From: CAVURW01 sp963743595
GTDB taxonomy: Bacteria; Verrucomicrobiota; Verrucomicrobiia; Methylacidiphilales; UBA1321
Length of the DNA: 64,000 nucleotides
Assembly: GCA_963743595.1 (NCBI GenBank)
Contig: CAVURW010000170.1
Location: 20,092 to 84,091, forward strand
Reading direction: 5' to 3'
The translations under genes and the position numbers were made by a program. Each line of letters starts with the position of its first letter. Position 1 is the stretch's first letter. Positions 36,834 through 45,694 of the stretch are shown piece after piece. The notes beneath the pieces were generated by a model. The model had not been told where the DNA came from, did no database searches, and saw only the letters and a program-made list of their open reading frames with translations.

Positions 36834-37934
36834 ATGCTTATCGGGATGCCGCTGCTGGAAGCGACGGATTGGGGAAAGCTTGGTCATGCCTATGGAAGGG
36901 CAACGAATACTCCTGACCACATCAGGGCCTTGCTGGGGACGGATAAGGCCGCAATCGCAGAGGCTCAAAAGCACCTCTGGTACGCAGTGATTCATCAAGG
37001 GACTCCCTGGTCGGTAACGGGGACGGTCGGAAAAGTGATCGCCGGACTAATGTTCGACCCAACTTATGCGACTAACCTGATTCCGGTTCGAGACAATTTA
37101 GTCAATTTTCTTGGGGCATTTGTGGCGGCTTGCTCGGAATTGAGCCCAGAACAGGTGGATCAGTTTCTTCCCGGTTATTCCGAGGAACTGGAGACGTCTG
37201 AGGGTGAAATTTCGCCTGACGAAATGAATTCGTGGCTTGCTCATTCCGTCAAGGGTTGCCGGGATGCGATTCCTGGCGTGGTTGCAGCAGTTCGGCAGGG
37301 ACTTAGCCATCCCGAGTATTCTTATCATGTTTACGCCTCAAAAGTTGGCGCAAGTGTTTCTACATTAAATGGTTACGAATATTTAAAAGTCGAAATCATA
37401 GCTAAAATGCGTGACTTGGCGAATACTGCGAGCGGCGTGGACGAACGTGCTGCATATGTTCTGGCTCTAGGCGAGCTGGGCGAAACACCGATCGAATTCC
37501 TTCTGGAGGATTCTTCTCAAAAAGTGCGTCTCTGCGCGGCGTTAGCTCCAGGGCTAGCCAAAGATGAGACAGCTCAGCAGGTATTGATTGACGCCTTGGT
37601 CGATTCGGCCGACGTCATTGACAAATGGTTTGACTGCCCGCCTCCGCAGTTTTACGGCCTCGTGCGATATCACGTGGTCAGGCACCTGTCGTTGAATATC
37701 GCCAACTTCAGTCGAATGGTCGACGCAGCTGTAGCGGTAATCAGAACAGCCAAAAGCGAAAAGATTAGTAGCGATTGGGGTTACATGCTCGGAGCAGCTT
37801 TTCCTGACGTCGATGGAGTCATAAAGACTCCCGCTCAGCGAAAATTTGTAGAAGCCCTAGTTGCAAATCCGAATGTTTGGGACATTTCGACGCCTTTCGC
37901 GGGGAGTGGTTCCAGAGAAGCGGTCTCCCGATGA
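36834..37934 (+). CDS. HEAT-repeat-type protein
   Basis: 366 residues from ATG 36834 (ATG 36846 is also possible). The N-terminus LLEATDWGKLGHAYGRAT with the later IHQGTPWSV matches a family of bacterial HEAT-like proteins that begin with W-x-x-L-x-H-A-Y-G and H-Q-G-T. The rest is helical with repeats such as ERAAYVLALGELGETPIEFL and VRLCAALAPGLAKDETAQQVL. Protein-interaction role probable; no enzymatic motif. It follows smc after 38 nt but is AT-richer and probably unrelated to it. Confidence 0.65.
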   Translation: MLIGMPLLEATDWGKLGHAYGRATNTPDHIRALLGTDKAAIAEAQKHLWYAVIHQGTPWSVTGTVGKVIAGLMFDPTYATNLIPVRDNLVNFLGAFVAACSELSPEQVDQFLPGYSEELETSEGEISPDEMNSWLAHSVKGCRDAIPGVVAAVRQGLSHPEYSYHVYASKVGASVSTLNGYEYLKVEIIAKMRDLANTASGVDERAAYVLALGELGETPIEFLLEDSSQKVRLCAALAPGLAKDETAQQVLIDALVDSADVIDKWFDCPPPQFYGLVRYHVVRHLSLNIANFSRMVDAAVAVIRTAKSEKISSDWGYMLGAAFPDVDGVIKTPAQRKFVEALVANPNVWDISTPFAGSGSREAVSR

Positions 37935-38260
37935 CTCGAGAAGGCTGCATACGCCGTCTCGAGGGGAAAAAATAGGAAAGGATGGGCAATCTACTAGCTC
38001 ACAACTTTTTTACAAATTTCGCGAACTTGTCTGACAGCCCATTTCGCATTGTCGGACAAGCTTGTGCATGTTGATCGCGATTCTGCTGATGGTGATCTGC
38101 TGCGGTGCTGTATTGCCAACCTATCGGCTGGCTCATCTGATTTGTTTCGTGACCGCTTTGGGAATTTCTATGGACGTACAGGTCTTTGACTCAGATTTGG
38201 TCAGGGACGATTAGGTTCACACAATCTCGGAGTAATTACGCTCCGGAAAGGAAGGCATTT
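37935..38260. other. Intergenic region with inverted repeats
   Basis: 326 nt with no coding frame I trust. A 7-bp inverted repeat CTCGAGA...TCTCGAG occurs at its start, followed by a G/A-rich run rather than T, so it is not a standard terminator. The stronger hairpin at 38026-38060 is listed separately. Confidence 0.4.
38026..38060 (+). other. Long hairpin
   Basis: CTTGTCTGACA and TGTCGGACAAG form an 11-bp stem with one G-U pair and a 13-nt loop. It is not followed by a T run. It lies about 200 nt upstream of the micro-membrane genes and may be an RNA structure or an operator. Confidence 0.45.
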
Positions 38261-38428
38261 ATGAAAAATCGAATTGAAAAGTTGGAGGAGTTTGACATTT
38301 CGGACTCAGTAACCCCAGTGGGGAAGTTCTCCTTATGGCGATTGATCTCTGCGATTGTCTACTTCATCAGTGTCTTTTCAATCACGACTGCTCTGGGAGT
38401 TGGGTTTGTAAGTCTTTTTAGCTATTAA
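38261..38428 (+). CDS. Micro-membrane protein 1 (VGKF-LWRL family)
   Basis: 55 residues, ATG 38261 preceded by AAGGAAGG as Shine-Dalgarno. A polar N-terminus (KLEEFDISDSVTPVGKFSLW) is followed by one membrane helix (RLISAIVYFISVFSITTALGVG). It shares the core P-V-G-K-F-x-L-W-R-L-x-x-A-I-x-Y-x-I with the next gene, so they are duplicates. Confidence 0.65.
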   Translation: MKNRIEKLEEFDISDSVTPVGKFSLWRLISAIVYFISVFSITTALGVGFVSLFSY

Positions 38429-38516
38429 TCTGACTGTTTATAAATGTCTGATTTGACTGCACTGGATTGCTTTTAAATGGATTTCAGCTAGTCTATACTT
38501 ATCGGAGGATAGTCCT

Positions 38517-38699
38517 ATGGAAAATCGTCAAGTGGTGGGTCCGAACGGGGTAAAACCGGTTGGGAAATTTAAACTGTGGCGTTTGATGGTGGCCATCACC
38601 TACGTCATCGCCGCGCTTATCGTGGTCGGTTCAGCTGTGGCTGCTTCGCAGGCTCAGTCGCCGGGGATGCAGGTCTTTTCCGTGGCTGAAGGCTATTGA
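38517..38699 (+). CDS. Micro-membrane protein 2 (VGKF-LWRL family)
   Basis: 60 residues, ATG with GGAGG nine bases upstream. Same core as the preceding gene (PVGKFKLWRLMVAITYVIAA) but with a longer polar C-terminus (SQAQSPGMQVFSVAEGY). It ends only 4 nt before the fatty acid hydroxylase gene, so it is probably co-expressed with it and may be an accessory subunit or regulator of a membrane enzyme. Confidence 0.7.
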   Translation: MENRQVVGPNGVKPVGKFKLWRLMVAITYVIAALIVVGSAVAASQAQSPGMQVFSVAEGY

Positions 38700-38703
38700 A
38701 GCC

Positions 38704-39477
38704 ATGGGTCTTATCGACGAAGCGTTCCGCTCCACAGCCATCTTCGTTTTCATTTCGTCGCTCCTGTTTATCCCGCTGGAAGCGTTGCTGCCTGCGCGCC
38801 GATTGCCCGGCAGGCCACCGCTTTCAGACTGGGTTCATTTCCTAGTAAATTCCACGCTGATCCCCGTGGTGGCATTGACGGTTATGGCGTCGATTGGCGG
38901 GATCATCCGCGCCTCACTCCCGATGGCCTTCCGAGATTGGATGGCTCACCTGCCCTTGGGGCTTCAGATAGGCATTGTCGTGGCACTGGCGGAATTGTGG
39001 GCTTACTGGGCGCATCGTATCTCCCACGCGGTGCCGTTTCTGTGGCGCTTTCACCGTGTTCACCACAGCATCGAGCACATGACCTGGGAGTCGGCCCTGC
39101 GCCAGCATCCTCTCGACGCCATTTGGATTATGGGCGCATCGAATATTCCGGCGTTTGCCTTGGGAGTCGATCTCCGGCCCATCGCGTTGTTCATTCTCTT
39201 TGAGCGCTGTTACACCGTGCTTTTACATTCCAACATCGATTTCAGTTATGGGCCGCTCGACCGCATCATCTCTTCGACCCGTTTTCATCATTGGCACCAC
39301 GATTCCGGCGACCAAGCGCGCAATCGCAATTTCGCCGGGATGTTTTCCATTCTCGACACGCTCTTTGGAACGTACCACTCCACGGTTCAACCGCCGCGAG
39401 CCTTTGGCCCACCAACTCTCGCACCGAAACCCTATGTCGACCAAGTGCTCAGCCCGATTCGGCGCGATCAACCCTAA
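38704..39477 (+). CDS. Fatty acid hydroxylase / sterol desaturase superfamily protein
   Basis: 257 residues, with three to four membrane helices and the expected histidine clusters of a di-iron membrane hydroxylase: HRISH, FHRVHHS and the C-terminal FHHWHHD, plus an additional HPLD region. The family oxidises lipids (hydroxylation or desaturation) at the inner membrane. Translation is tightly linked to the upstream micro-membrane gene. Substrate unknown; lipid hydroxylation is the best guess. Confidence 0.88.
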   Translation: MGLIDEAFRSTAIFVFISSLLFIPLEALLPARRLPGRPPLSDWVHFLVNSTLIPVVALTVMASIGGIIRASLPMAFRDWMAHLPLGLQIGIVVALAELWAYWAHRISHAVPFLWRFHRVHHSIEHMTWESALRQHPLDAIWIMGASNIPAFALGVDLRPIALFILFERCYTVLLHSNIDFSYGPLDRIISSTRFHHWHHDSGDQARNRNFAGMFSILDTLFGTYHSTVQPPRAFGPPTLAPKPYVDQVLSPIRRDQP

Positions 39478-39723
39478 GACGCGGCAAAGGACTCATGAGG
39501 CAAACAGGAGGATCACTTTCGATTCCCTGCAGCGGTCTAAAAGGAGGGAGTGATCCGATTTATTTCACTTTTTTTGAAAATATTTTGACTGGAACAGCAG
39601 GAGCGGCAGGGCGACTACCCGGTTTCTCGCGATTCGTGATTTACTATTCGCATGAACAACAACAATACGACGGATATCTCGAAAATGACGGTGGGGGACT
39701 TGGATGCAGCGGGCTCTCACTAA

Positions 39724-39953
39724 AAAGAAGATAAACATGCCCCCGCTTACAGCCCCGAGCTGAACCTGATCGAAAAACTATGGGACGTTCTCAAAGACGG
39801 CCTCTGCAACCGGATTTTCAACTCCATCGACGAGGTCTGGCAAGCCGTCTGCGTTGAACTTCAAACCCTTTACGATAGTGCCGACAGAGTCCTCCAACTC
39901 ATCGGAAACTCCGCTACCATTCTTTCAGTAAACGCCTCCTCCAAAATATTATA
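39724..39953 (+). pseudogene. IS630-type transposase C-terminal remnant
   Basis: The frame encodes PAYSPELNLIEKLWDVLKDG followed by a helical tail of about 50 residues and a stop. The S-P-E-L-N-x-I-E-x-L-W motif holds the catalytic Glu of the DDE domain of IS630/Tc1-type transposases. Everything upstream of it is missing, with a stop codon at 39721-39723 just before the remnant, so this is a decayed insertion. It shows that mobile elements have been at this locus. Confidence 0.8.
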
Positions 39954-39978
39954 GTGTCAACATGAAGAAGAAATGGTC

Positions 39979-40143
39979 TTAATCCCACTGCGCAAAAGCT
40001 GCCCCACCCATTCCACTCTGGTCATATTCAGCCAGTAACGCCTCTCGACGTTCCTTTCCTTCGGTATACGTAGTCGTCAGTCGCCCCAATACATCCACAA
40101 ACCCGGCATTATTACTCAATTCCCTACGAACCTCACTTAGGGT
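39979..40143 (-). pseudogene. Minus-strand gene fragment
   Basis: A 54-codon open frame without ATG near its beginning, with coding-like content (GFVDVLGRLTTTYTEGKERR then EALLAEYDQSGMGGAAFAQWD). It looks like the C-terminal end of a lost gene. Family not recognised. Confidence 0.35.
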
Positions 40144-40160
40144 TTATGTCAATGTGGTGC

Positions 40161-40583
40161 TTAACAATTACCTACTGTCCTATGTCCGTACACACGTTCA
40201 ACTAAACGCAAGTTCGAAACACCTGGCCTTATTATAAGAATCTCGTTTAGAGTATTTTTTAAATATTCGATATTTTTCTTGTCGTCGGTATTTTTGTAAA
40301 AATAGCTTAATAACGGTTTCCAAGAAGACCAGAAATCAAGTAAACATGTCATTGTTCCGGTATGGGCTGGATGACGGCACAGAATTACCAGTAGAGAAAT
40401 CCACTCGTTTTTGAACTTACAGTTCGAGACGGCAATGTTGCCCACGTTGCCTCTTTTCGGTTCGTTAATGTTTAGACCATGGGCAATTGCCGATCTCCGT
40501 ATCTCCGATAGGAGTTTCAAACCCACTAATAACTCGTCATTTGAGGGGTCAACGCTTAGATCAAAAAGAAATGCTTTATTCAT
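40161..40583 (-). CDS. Hypothetical protein, possibly toxin/immunity associated
   Basis: 140 residues, AT-rich. Mixed alpha/beta composition with a DFWSSWKPLLSYFYKNTDDK segment. No domain recognised. It is divergent from a gene whose paralogue sits at 27.9 kb and next to IS remnants, so it is probably part of an accessory island. Confidence 0.45.
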   Translation of the reverse strand: MNKAFLFDLSVDPSNDELLVGLKLLSEIRRSAIAHGLNINEPKRGNVGNIAVSNCKFKNEWISLLVILCRHPAHTGTMTCLLDFWSSWKPLLSYFYKNTDDKKNIEYLKNTLNEILIIRPGVSNLRLVERVYGHRTVGNC

Positions 40584-40726
40584 AATACCCCGAGTATCCG
40601 AACTTCTAGATTGGCTTGTACTCCAAAATCATTCTGCGCCTGGATCGTCACGAAATTTGTCCCTTGGGGAACAGGTACATGAGCCGTGAAGCAGTCCACC
40701 TCTTGGTTGAAAGCAGTAAGAATATA

Positions 40727-41212
40727 ATGAGAATGCATCCAAGGACATTAGCCACAATACAAGAACTTAATGATGTGGAGTGGTTTCGTGATGTAGGTGT
40801 TGTCGATTCCGTATTAGTTCACTTTGTTTCGTCATGGAAAGAAGCCATTGAGTGGTGTTCCACACCGGAATGGGGAGATCTTTGTTTAGAAGCTGCCAAT
40901 CAATATCGCAGGAGATTGCTTGAAAAGTCTCCAGATCGATTTATTAAATGGAATGATATCGTGAGATTAGTCAAACCTACCTCGGAGGCTCTCGCGAGAG
41001 AGAAGACTGCAAAGGTGATTAAAGAGAATAAACTTCCAAGTGTTTTTTTGGCTACGGTAAGATGGGACATTCTTCACCTTCTGATGGAAGCTGAGTATGC
41101 GGATGTCTACCCCCCCGGCTTCTATGCGAGCCAAGCTTATTGGTATCGAGAGGGACACTTCCCTTGCGGCTATGTTGATAAATTTCCGAACGGTAAGCGG
41201 ATTATTTATTGA
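40727..41212 (+). CDS. Hypothetical protein, paralogue of 27905-28384
   Basis: 161 residues from ATG 40727 (ATG 40733 aligns best with the paralogue; the frame extends to 40616 but that part is not shared). Same full-length pattern as the other copy, with the FYASQAYWY--GH-PCG signature and a terminal FPNGK-IIY. Identity is moderate, so the copies are old duplicates or separately acquired. Function unknown. Confidence 0.65.
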   Translation: MRMHPRTLATIQELNDVEWFRDVGVVDSVLVHFVSSWKEAIEWCSTPEWGDLCLEAANQYRRRLLEKSPDRFIKWNDIVRLVKPTSEALAREKTAKVIKENKLPSVFLATVRWDILHLLMEAEYADVYPPGFYASQAYWYREGHFPCGYVDKFPNGKRIIY

Positions 41213-41331
41213 GATGCGGCAGAAATCGGCAGGCGGGTTGACAATTTCGCCCCACGGCGAAACAGGTCGCCTCTAGAATCGTTCGATCACCTTTGGCGCG
41301 TTCCGCCGCACCTTGAAGCGCGGCAAAAACC

Positions 41332-42750
41332 CTATTCCACGTTCGTCAGCGTGATCGCCGGCTTCAGCTTCGGTTTCGTTTTGGGCGCGTGTTGCACAGC
41401 GGTACCAGTGGCGGGGTTTGCGGCGGTAGGTGCTCCAGCCGATGGTGCCGCAACGGGAGGTGTGGTGAGCACCGTGGTGGCAACGGTTGGTTCAGCCGCC
41501 GTGTTCCCGTAAAGAAGATAGGGCCGCCGCTCCTGTTGCCAGCGGTTGCACCCAGAAATCCATGAGCGCACGATCGATTCGGCCCGGGTTCCCTCTATAA
41601 TTTCCGAGCGGATGGCCGGGATTCCGGTGACTTTATCGAACATACTGCGCTCGTCAGCGGTGGTGTGGCCGAACGGGCTGAAGTGCTCGAGAACCGCTTT
41701 GTAAATATCGATTGCGTAGAGGGAAATGGCCGTCAGGTTGCCGGAATAATGGGGGTCGATTCGGAGGTAAGCACCCGAGTAGCGTGTGCCCGCATCCCCG
41801 CCCTGCTCGCTGGCGTACTCGTAGGGAACGGCGACAACTCCGGGCACGTGGTAGGCATTGAAGCGCTGGCAGATGGCGCTGGAATTAAAGTTTTGCCCGG
41901 ATAGAACTTCGAAAGGCTTGGGTCCACCGATTCCGTTTTCGAGGCCGATTTCGCCCAGGAAACCCGTAGCGGTGTAGCCACGCGCGGCACCGATGGAGGG
42001 GATGTTCGGGGAGGTGGGCACCCAGCGAAGGCCGGTGTCTTCCCAGACCATATCGCGGCTCCAGCCCCGCATTTTAATGACCGTGAGCTTGCAGGGTTTC
42101 GAGAGATAATTGGAATTGATCCATTCGGCGAGTTCGCCGGGTGTGAGGCCGTAGACGACCGGGATATTGTAGAGGCCTACGAATGACTTGGCGGAGGGAT
42201 CGAGCCGGGGCCCTTCAATGCGATTTCCGCCCAGCGGATTCGGCCGGTCGAGCACGATAACCTCCACGTTATCTCGGGAGCATTCATCCATCACATAGCC
42301 GAGCGTGCTGATGAAGGTGTAGGAACGATTTCCCAAGTCTTGGACGTCATAGACCACCACGTCCAGCCCCGCGAGCATTTCCGGCGTGGGATGCCGGGTG
42401 TCTGCATAGAGGGAATAGACAGGCAAGCCCGTGGCGGGATCACGCGAGTTCCGGACGTAACGGCCCGCTTTGGCCTGGCCATCGATGCCATGTTCAGGCC
42501 CGAACAGTTTCAGTAGCTTGTAATTGCCTGTCGATTGGCCAGCGTAGAGGACGCGTATGGCGGATCGCCCGGAGGAATCGGCTCCAGAAGGATTCGTGAC
42601 CAAACCGACGCGTTTCCCTTCGAGAATCGAGAAATTGGATTTTTCCAGTTCATCAATGCCCAACGAGACGACGGACGATTGAGCGAGTGTCCCGCTGATA
42701 ACACCGATTAATATTATGCTAGCGACCAACTTCACGCGACGGCTGATCAT
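41332..42750 (-). CDS. namZ: NamZ-like exo-beta-N-acetylmuramidase (DUF1343)
   Basis: 472 residues. A signal peptide or anchor helix (VASIILIGVISGTLA) precedes the DUF1343 core, recognisable from LFGPEHGIDGQAKAG, VYDVQDLGNRSYTFISTL, VIVLDRPNPLGG and NIPVVYGLTPGELAEW. In Bacillus subtilis this family releases terminal MurNAc from muropeptides. The last 70 residues are a Thr/Pro/Ala-rich tail ending in basic residues. A GGAGGA motif lies 6-8 nt before the ATG. Probably a periplasmic enzyme of cell-wall recycling. Confidence 0.88.
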   Translation of the reverse strand: MISRRVKLVASIILIGVISGTLAQSSVVSLGIDELEKSNFSILEGKRVGLVTNPSGADSSGRSAIRVLYAGQSTGNYKLLKLFGPEHGIDGQAKAGRYVRNSRDPATGLPVYSLYADTRHPTPEMLAGLDVVVYDVQDLGNRSYTFISTLGYVMDECSRDNVEVIVLDRPNPLGGNRIEGPRLDPSAKSFVGLYNIPVVYGLTPGELAEWINSNYLSKPCKLTVIKMRGWSRDMVWEDTGLRWVPTSPNIPSIGAARGYTATGFLGEIGLENGIGGPKPFEVLSGQNFNSSAICQRFNAYHVPGVVAVPYEYASEQGGDAGTRYSGAYLRIDPHYSGNLTAISLYAIDIYKAVLEHFSPFGHTTADERSMFDKVTGIPAIRSEIIEGTRAESIVRSWISGCNRWQQERRPYLLYGNTAAEPTVATTVLTTPPVAAPSAGAPTAANPATGTAVQHAPKTKPKLKPAITLTNVE

Positions 42751-42910
42751 CTGCTTCCTCCGGCTAATTTAAATTGCATCTATCTCATTGATAAGATGGA
42801 GGTTGCGCCGGAAATCCGACTCAACTTTCAACTGGATAATAGAAGCTAAAGGCGCACTTTGTCCAGCGATGTCCGTTCCGGGAGATCGCTTTTTGTTCGC
42901 CGCAACCAAT

Positions 42911-43753
42911 CTACGAGACGACGCGAGGCGAAGCAATCCGAGGCGACGGTGGCGGCGTGGAAGCATGAGGCGCTACCCGGGGCACTCTTACCACAGGGGC
43001 GACAGGTGCCAGGGGCGCTACGGGCAGGTCCAGGGAAGGCGCTGGAATTGCAAACGGCGGCGTGGAATGCGAGACGGGCATGGAGAACGATTGCACGGAT
43101 TCCTCCGAAGGCGCTGGCGATTCCTGAACCACCGAGTGGTTAACCGATGCATCCGTTTCATTCGAACGCTCTTCCGAGACGATCTGCGGAGTGGCCGCGC
43201 GAGGAGTAGCGACACGCGGTGTGGGAGCTGGAGCAACTTCTGCAGCTGGCGGAATTTGAAGTGCGGTCTGGGGCACAAATGCAGCTACCCGAGGGGCCTG
43301 CGGAGCCACGCGCGGAACAGCTTGCGGCATCGGTGCTGCCATGGCTTGGGGAACGGCTTGAGGTGCGACACGAGGAACCGGTGCCGCTATAGGCACGGGC
43401 ACAGGGTCGACAGGTGCGGGTGGAGCGGCGACAGCCACGGCTGTAGCTGCGGGTGTGAGCGCAGCGGCGGTTGGGGCAGGGTAGGGGAGGACGTTCGAGG
43501 CTTCCATCTCGACAATCGTCATGTTTTGTTGAGCAGCGGCGGCTTGGAAAGCGGCGATTGCATCGAGCACAGCCGGGCGGAAACCGATGGCAACAACGGA
43601 GTGAACGGGGAGCCAATTTTGAGAATCGTAGCAGACGAGGGTATCGCGGGTGACTTGGTTCTTGGCAAAAAGTCTCAAAATCTCGACTGGGGCGAAGGGA
43701 CCGAGGACTTGATTTGCAACCGAAATGAAGAAGGGAGGTTCTGAAGGGTTCAT
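42911..43753 (-). CDS. GYF-domain protein with Pro/Ala-rich tail
   Basis: 280 residues from ATG 43753. The N-terminal 65 residues match a GYF_2-type domain: PFFISVANQVLGPFAPVEIL, then a conserved DTLVCYDSQNWLPV segment. The rest is a low-complexity Pro/Ala/Val tail with repeated PRVAP and PQAV units, typical of a flexible linker. GYF-like domains bind proline-rich peptides; in Verrucomicrobia they often sit on membrane or regulatory proteins. No membrane helix is seen here. Confidence 0.65.
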   Translation of the reverse strand: MNPSEPPFFISVANQVLGPFAPVEILRLFAKNQVTRDTLVCYDSQNWLPVHSVVAIGFRPAVLDAIAAFQAAAAQQNMTIVEMEASNVLPYPAPTAAALTPAATAVAVAAPPAPVDPVPVPIAAPVPRVAPQAVPQAMAAPMPQAVPRVAPQAPRVAAFVPQTALQIPPAAEVAPAPTPRVATPRAATPQIVSEERSNETDASVNHSVVQESPAPSEESVQSFSMPVSHSTPPFAIPAPSLDLPVAPLAPVAPVVRVPRVAPHASTPPPSPRIASPRVVS

Positions 43754-43920
43754 CGCAATAGAAGGGTAAACGGTTTTCGCAAACTTTGCCACAATGATCT
43801 TTTAAGAAACAAATGTAGAATGTTGCAATTTTCAGCAATTTAAGCAGTGGGCGAGTTTTTACGCAGAGGACGAGTCATTTCTCTTTAAGGCAGAGCGCGT
43901 TCCATGGCAACCTGCTCGAA

Positions 43921-44775
43921 ATGGGAGAAATTCATGCACATCTCTGGGAGTGGAGGGAGCGTTCTCTCCACTGGCAGGGCCGTCCCCTCATCATGGGTAT
44001 CTTAAACGTCACGCCCGACTCGTTTTCGGACGGAGGACGCTACATTGATCCCGAGGCGGCTGTGGATCACGCGCTGGAAATGGAAGCGCAAGGGGCCGAT
44101 ATCATCGATTTAGGTGGAGAATCGACTCGTCCGAGCGCGGAGCTGGTCAGTCGCGAAGTGGAATTGGCGCGAGTCATACCCGTTTTGCAAGCGCTGCGCG
44201 ACAAAGTGAGCGTGCCCATCTCGATCGATACGTGGAAGGCAGGTGTGGCCGAGGTTTGCCTAGGCGAAGGAGCTGAGATCGTGAACGATATCAGCGCTGG
44301 GCGCTGGGATCCACTTTTGTGGCAACAGGTGGTTCGATTTCAAGCGGGCTACGTGCTCACGCATGCGGGCCCCTCTCCGGATGAGCGGCATGAGCCGATG
44401 TCTGCGGTCGATCCCGCGCTGGAGGTGCGCGAGTTTTTGCGCAAGTTTCTGGCACGCGCGGAGGAGAACGGCCTGACAGGGCACTCGATCGTTTGCGACC
44501 CAGGATTCGGCTTCGGCAAGAGTTTGGGCCAAAACCTGGCGATTCTCCGGGAGCTGGAGAGCTTTGAAAGCTTGCAGCGCCCGATCATGACCGGGCTCTC
44601 GCGAAAATCGTTTTTGAAGATGGTGAATGGTGCTGATCACGTCGAGCAAAGTTCGCTCCTAGCGAATGTGTGGGCGGCGAGCCGTGGTGCCTCGATTTGG
44701 CGAGTGCACGATGTGGCGACTGCGGCGGTGGCCGCTCGATTGGTCTCGGCGTTACAAACTCCGGAGGGGAGCTGA
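43921..44775 (+). CDS. folP: Dihydropteroate synthase
   Basis: 284 residues with the full set of DHPS motifs: GILNVTPDSFSDGG, GADIIDLGGESTRP, SIDTWKAGVAE, EIVNDISAG, VCDPGFGFGKSLGQN and TGLSRKSFLK. It joins p-aminobenzoate to 6-hydroxymethyl-dihydropterin in folate synthesis. It is followed 83 nt downstream by cdaA, a pairing also seen in other PVC bacteria. Confidence 0.97.
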   Translation: MGEIHAHLWEWRERSLHWQGRPLIMGILNVTPDSFSDGGRYIDPEAAVDHALEMEAQGADIIDLGGESTRPSAELVSREVELARVIPVLQALRDKVSVPISIDTWKAGVAEVCLGEGAEIVNDISAGRWDPLLWQQVVRFQAGYVLTHAGPSPDERHEPMSAVDPALEVREFLRKFLARAEENGLTGHSIVCDPGFGFGKSLGQNLAILRELESFESLQRPIMTGLSRKSFLKMVNGADHVEQSSLLANVWAASRGASIWRVHDVATAAVAARLVSALQTPEGS

Positions 44776-44858
44776 GAGCAGATGAGGGGCTTTGGCGCGG
44801 CGGATCTCATTTTTGGGCTGGCGGCTCGCGATCACTTCGGTAGGAAAGCGAGCGCACG

Positions 44859-45620
44859 GTGAGGCATTACCTCGACTACTTTAACGAAATCTCGAGATCG
44901 CTCATCGAGATTTTGATCCTTTCGGCGTTCATCTATTTTGGCTGGAAACAGTTCCGGGGCACGCGCGGCGCTAAGGTATTAATCGGGTTTGGCTTGGTGC
45001 TGGCGACTCTGACAATCGCGGCAATCGCGCTGCACCTGCGGGTGATTGAGCTGCTGCTCCAGCAGTCGTCCCAGGTCTTGGTTTTGGCGTTGACGGTGAT
45101 TTTTCATCCAGAACTCCGGCGCTATTTTGCGGAGTGGGGAAGTCGCCCGCTGATCGGTGTATTGCATCAGCAGACGGAGGTGATCGAGGCGGTGATCAGT
45201 GCGTTGGATCAACTTCGCCAGGACGGTCACGGCGCGCTCATCGCCTTTGAGCAAGAGGTGGTTTACGAGCCGGCGCGTGAAACGGGCACGATGATCGATG
45301 CGCGGGTGAGTCCGGAATTGCTCGCCACCATTTTCTTTACGAAGACGCCGCTGCACGATGGCGGGGTCATCATCGTGAGGGAACGCGTGCTCTTGGCGGC
45401 TGCCGTCTTCCCGCTGACTCAGGCGGAGGGCTTGCAACGCACATTAGGCTTGCGCCATCGCGCAGCGCTCGGTTTAAGCGACGAAACCGATTCAGCCGTA
45501 GTGGTGCTTTCCGAGGAGACCGGCATCGTCTCGCTCGCGTATCGCGGAAAGCTCTATCGCCCGCTGACGAATGACGAATTGCGGGCGCAATTGGTCTCGA
45601 TTTTGGTCCAGGGGAAGTAG
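44859..45620 (+). CDS. cdaA: Diadenylate cyclase CdaA
   Basis: 253 residues from GTG 44859. Three N-terminal membrane helices (about residues 13-31, 38-58 and 63-83) anchor a DAC (DisA_N) domain with the two hallmark motifs: TPLHDGGVIIV (the DGA motif appears as DGG) and GLRHRAALGLSDETDS (RHR), followed by VLSEETGIVSLA. It makes c-di-AMP from two ATP, linked to osmotic and cell-wall control. No glmM follows, unlike in Firmicutes. Confidence 0.95.
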   Translation: MRHYLDYFNEISRSLIEILILSAFIYFGWKQFRGTRGAKVLIGFGLVLATLTIAAIALHLRVIELLLQQSSQVLVLALTVIFHPELRRYFAEWGSRPLIGVLHQQTEVIEAVISALDQLRQDGHGALIAFEQEVVYEPARETGTMIDARVSPELLATIFFTKTPLHDGGVIIVRERVLLAAAVFPLTQAEGLQRTLGLRHRAALGLSDETDSAVVVLSEETGIVSLAYRGKLYRPLTNDELRAQLVSILVQGK

Positions 45621-45694
45621 GTCAACAGATTCCTTGGCATTGATCCCGCCTCGTCAGTGCGCTATTCAAAACTCAGCCTATCATCGGACCCACC

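Larger units (their letters stand above)
39478..40160. other. Scar region with gene and IS fragments
   Basis: Contains a short inverted repeat (GGATCACT / AGTGATCC, 39510-39556), a 23-codon frame starting ATG 39652, an IS630-type transposase remnant and a minus-strand gene fragment (both listed). No intact gene is present. Confidence 0.55.

Noticed and set aside
37935..37970. Rho-independent terminator after the HEAT-like gene
   Set aside because: The CTCGAGA/TCTCGAG stem has a long loop and is followed by G and A, not T.
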